A model generated the notes under the pieces. The model worked only from the letters and a program-made list of their open reading frames with translations, made no database searches and was not told where the DNA came from. The position numbers and the translations under genes are program-made. Shown piece by piece: positions 6,501 through 11,512 of a DNA stretch of 11,512 bases; positions within the stretch are counted from its first letter, which is position 1; each line of letters starts with the position of its first letter. The DNA is from Castellaniella sp041675725 (lineage in GTDB: Bacteria; Pseudomonadota; Gammaproteobacteria; Burkholderiales; Burkholderiaceae_B): positions 1-11,512 of the forward strand of contig NZ_JBAYTI010000074.1 in the NCBI RefSeq assembly GCF_041675725.1, given 5' to 3'.

Positions 6501-7229
6501 TTATGCCGTGCTTCCGCCGTCCACCGTCAGAACCGTTCCCGTGATGCGGGCGGCCTCGGGGCTCAGCAGATAGGCCACAGCTCCTGCCGCGTCGGCGGGT
6601 TCGGCAAGGCCGAGCGTAGCGCGGCGGCGGATCGAGGCCATCTGGTGCACGTCGATCCCCTTGGTCATCTCGGTTTCCATGTAGCCGGGGGCCACGCAGT
6701 TCACGGTGATACTGCGCTTGCCAAGTTCGCGCGACAGCGAGCGTGTCATACCTTCCAGCCCGGCCTTCGAGGCAGCATAGGCGGCAAGGCCATGAAACCC
6801 TGTGGAAGCGATGATCGACGATATGTTGACGATGCGGCCCTGTCGCGCAGACAGCATTCCGCGCGACACATACTTGGTCAGGATCAGCGGAGCGGTAAGA
6901 TTGACGGCCAGAACCTTTTCGATGTCGGTGCGGTGCATGGTTGCAAGCACGCCGTCCATGCCGATGCCCGCATTGTTCACAAGTCCCCAGAAACTCCCGT
7001 GTTTTGTCACAAGATCAGTGACCATCTGCGGGATAGCCCCCAGATCGCTCACGTCGAACGACAGGAATTCTGCGCGCCCGCCAGACTCTTCCACCAAGGT
7101 CTTATAGGCAGGACTGAAGCTTCGGCTAAGTCCGATCACGTGATAGGGTTCGGGGTCTGCAAGAAGACGGGCCACCGTTGCAAGACCGAGTCCACGCGAT
7201 ACCCCAGTGACCAGTACCGTTTTTACCAT
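6501..7229 (-). CDS. Short-chain dehydrogenase, 3-oxoacyl-ACP reductase type
   Basis: The 242-residue SDR protein carries the classical motifs: TGVSRGLG (8-15, nucleotide binding), NNAG (85-88), the catalytic set Asn110, Ser138, Tyr151 and Lys155, PGYMETEM (181-188), and a FabG-like end TGTVLTVDGGS. It should reduce a 3-oxoacyl group to the 3-hydroxyacyl form with NAD(P)H. A neighbouring ACP and acyl ligase make an ACP-bound substrate likely. The ATG at 7229 lies one base after the ligase stop and has GGGGGA upstream. A longer frame reaching 7286 would overlap the ligase and is not needed. It is a dedicated paralogue rather than the housekeeping fabG, since no fatty-acid synthesis genes flank it. 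Confidence 0.88.
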   Translation of the reverse strand: MVKTVLVTGVSRGLGLATVARLLADPEPYHVIGLSRSFSPAYKTLVEESGGRAEFLSFDVSDLGAIPQMVTDLVTKHGSFWGLVNNAGIGMDGVLATMHRTDIEKVLAVNLTAPLILTKYVSRGMLSARQGRIVNISSIIASTGFHGLAAYAASKAGLEGMTRSLSRELGKRSITVNCVAPGYMETEMTKGIDVHQMASIRRRATLGLAEPADAAGAVAYLLSPEAARITGTVLTVDGGSTA

Positions 7230-7230
7230 G

Positions 7231-8577
7231 TCATCCCCCTGTTCGTACCAGCTTGCCCGCGGCATTCGTCGTAAATCCTGCAACAAAGCGGATGATGGCG
7301 GGCACTGCTTCGCGGTCCAGCCGGGCGCGGCAGGTGTCCTGGATCATTCGCCGCGTCGCATCTGGATCCGCCTCCGTGTCCAGCTGCACTTCTGCCACCA
7401 CAAGCGCCCCGGTTACTGGACTGCGTTTGGCAGAGACTTTGACCAAAGCCACGCCAGGCACCGTCTTGACCACTGCCTCGACAGCTTCAGGGTAGACCTT
7501 GACGCCGCCGATGTTTATCAACCCGTTCTCCCGGCCAAGGAAGGTTACCCTTTCTCCCTCGACCAGCACCCTGTCGCCCGACCGGACAAAACCCGCATCA
7601 TCGACTTCGATGCCAGGCAGACTGGGCACAAGTCCTGTCACAGGCGGGAGCAGCCACAGGACCCCCTCCTCGATCTTGAGACGGACATTGCCGGGGGCCT
7701 TGTCGAGGTAGGTCAGCGGAAACCCTGCCAGCCCATCCGTCACGGAAAACCCGACCCCTGCCTCAGTCGAGGCGTAGATATGCGACAGCCGCGCTGCAGG
7801 AAAAGCTGCCCGCACCGCGTTCAGGGTCGGCTGATCAGCGATCTCTCCGCCAAGCGTGACCTGCCGCAAGGACAGCCTGCCATGTGCCGGCACCATCATG
7901 AGCCGTCGCCACAAGGTGGGGGTCGCCGACAGGTGGGTGCAGCCGTGATCGGCTAGGGCTGACACTTGATCGGCCAACGGCATGGTTGTGTCGATCACAG
8001 CAAGTCGGCCGCCACCTATCAGCGCCTGCAGGACCACCTGAAGTCCGGCAAAACGTGTCGCATCGTATAGCATCCCCCAGACGGGGGTCGAAGCCTGATC
8101 GGTGCTGGTACCAAATCGGTAGACACTGCGCGTCAGAGACCTGAGCGTATGAGGCACTATCTTCGGGATGCCAGTGGTACCGGAGGTGGTCATCAGCCAT
8201 TCGGTTAGCAGCGGAATCTCGCGGCGGTGCGATCCTAGCACGGCCTCAAGCCTTTTAACCGCGATTCCGCCTTCCGGCTCCGGCATCATGTCCGACACGA
8301 ATAACGAGCAGCCTGCAGTCCGCGCCAGAATCTGTGCGGTCTCTGGTGCCAAGGCGTGCGAAAGCAGCAGAATGGCCTCGACCTGCCCATCCAGCGCGGC
8401 CAGCGCGCTCACGATATCCAGCGGATCGTCCAGCTTCAATGCAATGCGTGAATTCGGCTTGACACCCTGCGCTACACCAATATTTCGCAAAGAAAGGCCA
8501 TCAAGAATGCGCCCGTCATCGCTCGTCACTATCGGATTAGATCCCCCGAATGCTATTTGCTGTGCAAATGACGTCAT
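7231..8577 (-). CDS. AMP-dependent acyl-ACP/acyl-CoA ligase
   Basis: This 448-residue member of the ANL superfamily activates a carboxylic acid with ATP to an acyl-adenylate and passes it to a thiol. Core motifs are complete: MTTSGTTGIPKIV (129-141, phosphate loop), YASTEAG (268-274), SGDR (333-336), the hinge region GRENGLINIGGVKVYPEAVE (348-367) and the C-terminal NAAGKLVR with the catalytic Lys at 442. The N-terminal part before the phosphate loop is shorter than in typical 500-550 residue ligases. Its ATG overlaps the stop of the acyl carrier protein gene (ATGA, 8574-8577), which argues that the ACP is the acceptor. The acid used cannot be read from the sequence; a short oxo- or hydroxy-acid would fit the neighbouring reductase. 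Confidence 0.88.
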   Translation of the reverse strand: MTSFAQQIAFGGSNPIVTSDDGRILDGLSLRNIGVAQGVKPNSRIALKLDDPLDIVSALAALDGQVEAILLLSHALAPETAQILARTAGCSLFVSDMMPEPEGGIAVKRLEAVLGSHRREIPLLTEWLMTTSGTTGIPKIVPHTLRSLTRSVYRFGTSTDQASTPVWGMLYDATRFAGLQVVLQALIGGGRLAVIDTTMPLADQVSALADHGCTHLSATPTLWRRLMMVPAHGRLSLRQVTLGGEIADQPTLNAVRAAFPAARLSHIYASTEAGVGFSVTDGLAGFPLTYLDKAPGNVRLKIEEGVLWLLPPVTGLVPSLPGIEVDDAGFVRSGDRVLVEGERVTFLGRENGLINIGGVKVYPEAVEAVVKTVPGVALVKVSAKRSPVTGALVVAEVQLDTEADPDATRRMIQDTCRARLDREAVPAIIRFVAGFTTNAAGKLVRTGG

Positions 8578-8831
8578 GTATTGGGCCGATAGCGCTCATA
8601 AAAGGCGACAAACTCAGCGAAGGTTTGCGGATAGAACGCGTCTTCCGACAGCGTAAATGGGTCATAACCCAGGGCTTCGTCTAGTGAGGATACGAAAATG
8701 GCAAAGCCAAGGCTGTCGAGGCCTGTTTCGAGTAGGATGGTGTTGGGCATCAAAGCCGGGGCTTCGGATCCCTTCTCAAGTGCCCAAACCTCTGCAAAAA
8801 CCCTGCGGATATCGTCTTCAAGTTTGTTCAT
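8574..8831 (-). CDS. Acyl carrier protein
   Basis: This small acidic protein of 85 residues has the phosphopantetheine attachment motif GLDSLGFAIFV, with the modified Ser at position 40. A helical N-terminus (LEDDIRRVFAEVW) and the post-motif helix (FVSSLDEALGYDPF) complete the four-helix carrier fold. It would carry the acyl intermediate between the ligase, the reductase and an acyltransferase. It differs from the housekeeping AcpP in the region around the Ser, as do carriers dedicated to secondary pathways. AGGG lies nine bases upstream of the ATG. It starts nine bases after the acyltransferase stop and overlaps the ligase start by four bases. Confidence 0.9.
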   Translation of the reverse strand: MNKLEDDIRRVFAEVWALEKGSEAPALMPNTILLETGLDSLGFAIFVSSLDEALGYDPFTLSEDAFYPQTFAEFVAFYERYRPNT

Positions 8832-8840
8832 CTATTGCCC

Positions 8841-9299
8841 TCAATGCCGAATTGGCACGATATTGCCTTTATCGAGGCGGATGCCCCATGGTCCCGTTGT
8901 AATATTGCTCTCCACAACACGCGCAGGATTTCCCATGACTATGCTGTTGGAAGGCACATCGCGACCGACGACCGAATTTCCTGTTACAATGACGGAATCC
9001 CCGATTCGCACGCCTGGCAGCACGATTGCACCATATCCAATGAAGCAGTTTCGACCGATATACACGTCGGTGTGTAAACGATTGACGAAATCATGTGTCA
9101 GAATAGCCGCTCCTGAGGTAATGGCCGTGAAATCCCCGATGTGGACTCCTTTGGGATTTGTCTTGTCAATTCGTGCCCCCATCGAGATACGAACTTCTCG
9201 GCCTATGTCCATGCCATACACCCGACGGTACAAAAACATCATAGAAGGCTGTACAACATAGCGATGCACTAGGGTTCTGAACTTTGAAAGCAGTGACAT
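8841..9299 (-). CDS. Hexapeptide-repeat (LbetaH) acyltransferase
   Basis: This 152-residue protein has a short helical N-terminus followed by left-handed beta-helix hexapeptides from about 52 to 110 (VHIGDF, VYIGRN, CFIGYG, VRIGDS, VIVTGNS). The likely catalytic His69 lies in the LTHD loop. A typical SNSIVMGNPARVV segment follows at 118-129, shared with WcaF, maltose O-acetyltransferase and LPS sugar acyltransferases. Such enzymes form trimers that move an acetyl or acyl group from CoA or ACP to a sugar. The donor here may be the acyl-ACP made by the next genes, which is an inference. AGGAG lies about six bases before the ATG. It is the first gene of the operon, so the promoter should lie between 9300 and 9568. 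Confidence 0.88.
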   Translation of the reverse strand: MSLLSKFRTLVHRYVVQPSMMFLYRRVYGMDIGREVRISMGARIDKTNPKGVHIGDFTAITSGAAILTHDFVNRLHTDVYIGRNCFIGYGAIVLPGVRIGDSVIVTGNSVVGRDVPSNSIVMGNPARVVESNITTGPWGIRLDKGNIVPIRH

Positions 9300-9568
9300 G
9301 GGTAGCTCCTGACCTGAACTTTTCCTTAGAGTATCTTGCGCACATCATCAACACCTTGGCTGCGAAGCATTCTACTACGCGGCGTGCAGGATGGGATCGA
9401 GAATGCCGTTCGTTAGCTCCTGTTAAGTCCGCCGAGACGATGACGACTTTTTGCCCAAGCACCCATCTGATTCTCCCCCCGGAAGGGGCACATGCTCGCT
9501 ACGAGGGTCGTCTGGTGGGTCTCTCAAAACACCGAACAGACTACTAGTGCCGCTTTCGTCCGGTTTTG
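9300..9568. other. Upstream region of the acylation operon
   Basis: This stretch separates the terminase fragment from the first operon gene and should hold the operon promoter, but no clear -35/-10 pair is visible. An AGTGCC/GGCACT inverted pair lies at 9546-9586, partly inside the chimeric frame. No recognisable coding remnant is seen. Confidence 0.4.
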
Positions 9569-9913
9569 TCATCTTGGACTGGCACTCATCCATGGTGATG
9601 GAACCACCCCTTTCGCCTCGCTCACCCGGGCTGTCGCACTGCTCATCATCCCCTCCGCCGTCTCGTTGAGCTGCATCCCCATGCTGATCAGCCCGTGCAG
9701 GGCGGCGTGGGCGTAGACGAAGGTGTCCAGCGCCTCGTTGCGTTCGCCGTCGCGTTTGGGTTGCCAGGAGCGGATCGGGCGGCCCTTCTCAAACCGGGTG
9801 ACAACGCGCTCGGCGGTCAACTGGCGGAAATAGTCGGCGTCGAGACGGCGGGGAAAGTGCAGATCGAACAGCGCCGCGCGCTGGCGCGCGGTCAGGATAG
9901 AGCGTCTTGGCAT
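9569..9913 (-). pseudogene. Chimera: Tn3-family TnpA start fused to a phage terminase large subunit tail
   Basis: The first 18 residues, MPRRSILTARQRAALFDL, are the start of a Tn3-family transposase. From residue 19 the frame continues as HFPRRLDADYFRQLTAE, then VVTRFEKGRPIRSW and ERNEALDTFVYAHAALHGLI, the C-terminal end of a GpA-type phage terminase large subunit. The join lies near base 9859 and keeps the frame. TnpA is normally near 1000 residues and the terminase near 600, so neither function survives. The start codon lies in the proper place for a tnpA divergent from the tnpR at 10008. The terminase orientation matches the portal-capsid remnant to the left. The last 25 residues are not recognisable. 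Confidence 0.75.
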
Positions 9914-10007
9914 ACGAGTTTGTCCTTGTTAGTCATTAGTCTGTTCAGGACAATTCCCGCACCAGCAAAACCAACGACTTGCAAGGCCCGATTCAAAGGG
10001 GGTTCAA
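9914..10007. promoter_or_regulatory. Divergent tnpA/tnpR intergenic region with likely res subsite
   Basis: In the Tn3 subgroup the recombination site res and both promoters lie between divergent tnpA and tnpR. Here TTGTCCT (9920-9926) and AGGACAA (9947-9953) form an inverted pair spanning 34 bases, the length of a typical resolvase subsite II. Only one clear subsite was seen. CCCGCACCAG followed by CAACGACTTGCA lies at 9957-9990, and AGGGGG precedes the tnpR start. Confidence 0.45.
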
Positions 10008-10304
10008 ATGGGACAGCGCGCCGCTATCTATGCCCGGGTTTCCACGTCCGACCAGTCCTGCGAGCGGCAGGTCACGGAGCTCACCGCGTTCGCCGAGCGC
10101 GGCGGGTATGACGTGGTGGGAGTGTTCAAGGAAAAAGCCTCTGGCGCGTCCGACAATCGCGTTGCGCGCAACCGGGTACTCGACCTGGCGCAGGCACGAC
10201 AAATCGACGCCATCCTGGTCAGCGAACTTTCTCGGTGGGGGCGGTCCACTCAGGACCTGCTGGATACCCTGAACAGGCATTGCCAAGTTGTTTGCGACGG
10301 CTGA
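10008..10304 (+). pseudogene. Serine recombinase (Tn3-type resolvase), truncated by an IS6-family element
   Basis: The N-terminal catalytic domain of a resolvase/invertase is intact to residue 89. It has YARVSTSDQ with nucleophile Ser12, a central helix region, and VSELSRWGRS carrying the two conserved Arg residues (76 and 79). At codon 90 (10275-10277) the frame enters the left inverted repeat of the IS6-family element and stops after eight more residues. The long helix and the DNA-binding helix-turn-helix are lost, so it cannot act as a resolvase. The 3' part is not found beyond the insertion. AGGGGG upstream of the ATG and the divergent tnpA start identify it as tnpR of the same Tn3-family transposon. 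Confidence 0.85.
10276..10292 (+). repeat. Left terminal inverted repeat of the IS6-family element
   Basis: GGCATTGCCAAGTTGTT, a perfect reverse complement of 11069-11085. It interrupts codon 90 of the resolvase. Confidence 0.9.
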
Positions 10305-10323
10305 CTTGCGTAGGATATTGGGC

Positions 10324-11034
10324 ATGAAGATACCGTCGTCCATGCCGCGCCTGAAAGGCTTTCGATATCCGCGGGAGATCGTTGCCTATGCTGTTTGGGC
10401 CTACCATCGTTTTGCGCTCAGCACGGCCGATGTCGAGGATCTGCTGGCGGAACGTAGCGTCATTGTCAGCCGTGAAGCGATCCGCCTTTGGGTCAATCGT
10501 TTCGGCGCGCATTTTGCGGGCTGCATCCGTCGGGATCGACCACGTCCGAACGACAAGTGGCACCTCGACGAGGTCGTGATCCCGATCAATGGCGTGAAGC
10601 ACTGGCTCTGGCGAGCTGTCGATGCAAACGGTGACACCCTTGATATTCTGGTTCAGACACGCCGCAACGCCAAAGCTGCCAAGCGCTTTCTGACAAAACT
10701 GATCGCACAATTTGGCCAGCCAAGGGTCGTCATTACCGATAAGCTCCGTAGTTACATCAAACCGATCCGTAACCTGACACCGAACGCAGATCATCGCGCG
10801 CACAAGGGCCTGAACAATCGGATTGAAGGCAGCCACCGGCCGACCCGGCGGCGAGAGAAAGTTATGGGCCGATTCAAGTCGCAAAGGCAAGCACAGCGCT
10901 TCCTTGCCACCCATGATCAGATCAACACCATCTTCAAACCACGTCGCTACCGCCTCACCGCCGCCTCCTATCGCCACGCCCGCGCAGATGCGTTTGGCTT
11001 ATGGGCCGACTATGCCATCGAGATGGCCGCATAA
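10324..11034 (+). CDS. IS6-family transposase
   Basis: This is a 236-residue DDE transposase. An N-terminal helix-turn-helix-like part (STADVEDLLAERSVIVSREAIRLWV) is followed by WHLDEV with catalytic Asp82. The conserved block WLWRAVDANGDTLD and TRRNAKAAKRF comes next, then VITDKLRSY with Asp139 and NNRIEGSHRPTRRRE with Glu168. These match IS26-type enzymes, which move by a copy-in route forming cointegrates. The length is normal for the family and the frame is uninterrupted, so it is probably active. The ATG at 10324 has AGGA about nine bases upstream. A TTG 12 codons earlier and an ATG six codons later are less likely starts. Confidence 0.92.
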   Translation: MKIPSSMPRLKGFRYPREIVAYAVWAYHRFALSTADVEDLLAERSVIVSREAIRLWVNRFGAHFAGCIRRDRPRPNDKWHLDEVVIPINGVKHWLWRAVDANGDTLDILVQTRRNAKAAKRFLTKLIAQFGQPRVVITDKLRSYIKPIRNLTPNADHRAHKGLNNRIEGSHRPTRRREKVMGRFKSQRQAQRFLATHDQINTIFKPRRYRLTAASYRHARADAFGLWADYAIEMAA

Positions 11035-11068
11035 ACAACGCGAACCGTCATCAGCGCAGCCAACGCTC

Positions 11069-11085
11069 AACAACTTGGCAATGCC
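11069..11085 (-). repeat. Right terminal inverted repeat of the IS6-family element
   Basis: AACAACTTGGCAATGCC, the perfect reverse complement of the left end. Confidence 0.9.
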
Positions 11086-11157
11086 TGTCTCACGACTATT
11101 GCGCCAAGCTGCTCCTTGCCCTCTTACGCTCCGACCTCCTCGCGACTGACGGACGGC
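11086..11157. other. Short stretch between the IS6-family and IS110-family sequences
   Basis: These 72 bases lie downstream of the IS110-family stop codon and are probably the 3' margin of that element. Nothing else is recognised in them. Confidence 0.35.
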
Positions 11158-11393
11158 TTACGCCGCCGTAGCCGGAGCCTTGTAGACGCCACCCCGGGCC
11201 ATCAGAGCCCAGACGATCCGCGCCATCTTGTTCGCCAGCGCGACCCGCACCAGCATCGGCGGCTTGCGCGTCAGCATCCCGCCCAGCCAAGTTCCCGGCC
11301 GGGCCGCAGCATGGACATGGCGTTTGATGATGACGCTGTTGGCGCCAATGATCAGGAGGCGCCGCAAAGACCGTTCGCCCATCCTTGTCGTGG
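11158..11393 (-). pseudogene. IS110-family transposase, C-terminal fragment
   Basis: About 78 residues on the - strand match the C-terminal Transposase_20 region of IS110-type enzymes: TRMGERSLRRLLIIGANSVI, then GTWLGGMLTRKPPMLVRVALANKMARIVWALMARGGVYKAP. The tail with ALANKMARI.WAL....Y is typical. The catalytic N-terminal DEDD domain is missing, because the frame is interrupted at 11393/11394 by the end of an IS3-family element. The rest may lie beyond the window on the far side of that element. The other side abuts the IS6-family element. Confidence 0.8.
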
Positions 11394-11434
11394 TGACCTG
11401 CCCCCAAGGAACTGGGCCATTCAAAAGGAGAGTT

Positions 11435-11468
11435 TGTTCTCGTAACGTTCGAAGCAACGAGGAGAACA
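11435..11468 (+). promoter_or_regulatory. Hairpin covering the IS3 OrfA ribosome binding site
   Basis: TGTTCTC (11435-11441) pairs with GAGAACA (11462-11468). With a three-base bulge the pairing extends to nine bases. The right arm overlaps the GAGGAG ribosome site (11459-11464), so a transcript reading in from outside could fold and block OrfA translation. Confidence 0.4.
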
Positions 11469-11472
11469 GACG

Positions 11473-11512
11473 ATGCGTAAATCACGTTTCACCGAAGAAC
11501 AGATTGTCGGGA
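11473..11512 (+). CDS. IS3-family transposase OrfA, start only
   Basis: Thirteen codons are visible, MRKSRFTEEQIVG, the standard opening of OrfA from IS3-family elements, preceded by GAGGAG nine bases upstream. OrfA supplies the helix-turn-helix DNA-binding part and is joined to OrfB by programmed frameshifting. The remainder lies beyond the window. Confidence 0.8.
   Translation, partial: MRKSRFTEEQIVG

Larger units (their letters stand above)
10276..11085 (+). mobile_element. Complete IS6-family insertion sequence
   Basis: The element is 810 bases, bounded by perfect 17-bp terminal inverted repeats that begin with GG as in IS26 and relatives, and it encodes one transposase. The identity can be extended three bases outward on each side (ACA and TGT). 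No 8-base target duplication is present: CCTGAACA lies on the left and TGTCTCAC on the right. This suggests that one flank was replaced by replicative transposition or deletion after insertion. Confidence 0.85.
11394..11512 (+). mobile_element. Left end of an IS3-family insertion sequence, open at the window edge
   Basis: TGACCTGCCCCC at 11394 is a typical left terminus of IS3-family elements, and the OrfA start follows 79 bases later. It interrupts the IS110-family fragment. The right end and target duplication lie outside the window. Confidence 0.75.

Noticed and set aside
6318..7274. + strand frame of 318 codons opposite the reductase and glycosyltransferase
   Set aside because: Antisense to two genes with complete catalytic motifs, with no ribosome site and no domain.
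9166..9462. - strand frame overlapping the acyltransferase start
   Set aside because: It overlaps the well-supported acyltransferase in another frame and has no recognisable motif.
10219..10977. - strand frame of 252 codons inside the IS6-family element
   Set aside because: Mirror frame of the transposase, whose DDE residues and length are normal.

Overview
The window looks like an accessory, repeatedly rearranged region of an alphaproteobacterial replicon, probably Rhodobacterales (Paracoccus/Rhodobacter-like). This rests on the high GC content, the flavour of the phage and transposon proteins, and the tightly overlapping ATGA/TAATG gene junctions. Whether it is chromosome or plasmid cannot be told. 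There is no rRNA, tRNA or CRISPR array.

Layout from left to right. (1) 1-543: the broken end of a staphylococcal-nuclease-like gene, then a small KTSC-domain gene on the + strand. (2) 761-1957: a class II Fic protein gene on the - strand with a C-terminal winged helix. Its promoter carries six TGTCGAT half-sites spaced 20/20/10/20/20 bp and symmetric about one base. (3) 2066-2373: no protein gene, but several hairpins and an intrinsic terminator on the + strand. (4) 2374-4461: a decayed prophage head module on the - strand. It holds an in-frame portal/major-capsid fusion, a gpW-like joining protein, a DUF2190 protein and one hypothetical protein. (5) 4816-9299: an apparently intact six-gene - strand operon. 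Transcription order is hexapeptide acyltransferase, acyl carrier protein, AMP-forming acyl ligase, FabG-like reductase, family 2 glycosyltransferase and VanZ-like membrane protein. (6) 9569-11512: nested mobile elements. These are a Tn3-family remnant whose tnpA start is fused to a phage terminase tail and whose divergent tnpR is cut by a complete IS6-family element, then an IS110-family remnant interrupted by the left end of an IS3-family element.

The operon in (5) reads as a surface-glycan or glycolipid acylation cassette. The ligase would load an acid onto the ACP, the reductase would make a 3-hydroxyacyl group, the hexapeptide enzyme would transfer an acyl or acetyl group, and the glycosyltransferase would add sugar. 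No ketosynthase is present. The glycosyltransferase gene contains a run of nine G, a candidate phase-variation switch. The cassette sits in the same orientation between a terminase fragment and a portal gene, so it may be cargo inside a former prophage.

The most notable signals are the helically phased operator array of the fic gene, the G9 tract, the position of the cassette within phage remnants, and two in-frame deletion chimeras (portal-capsid and TnpA-terminase).
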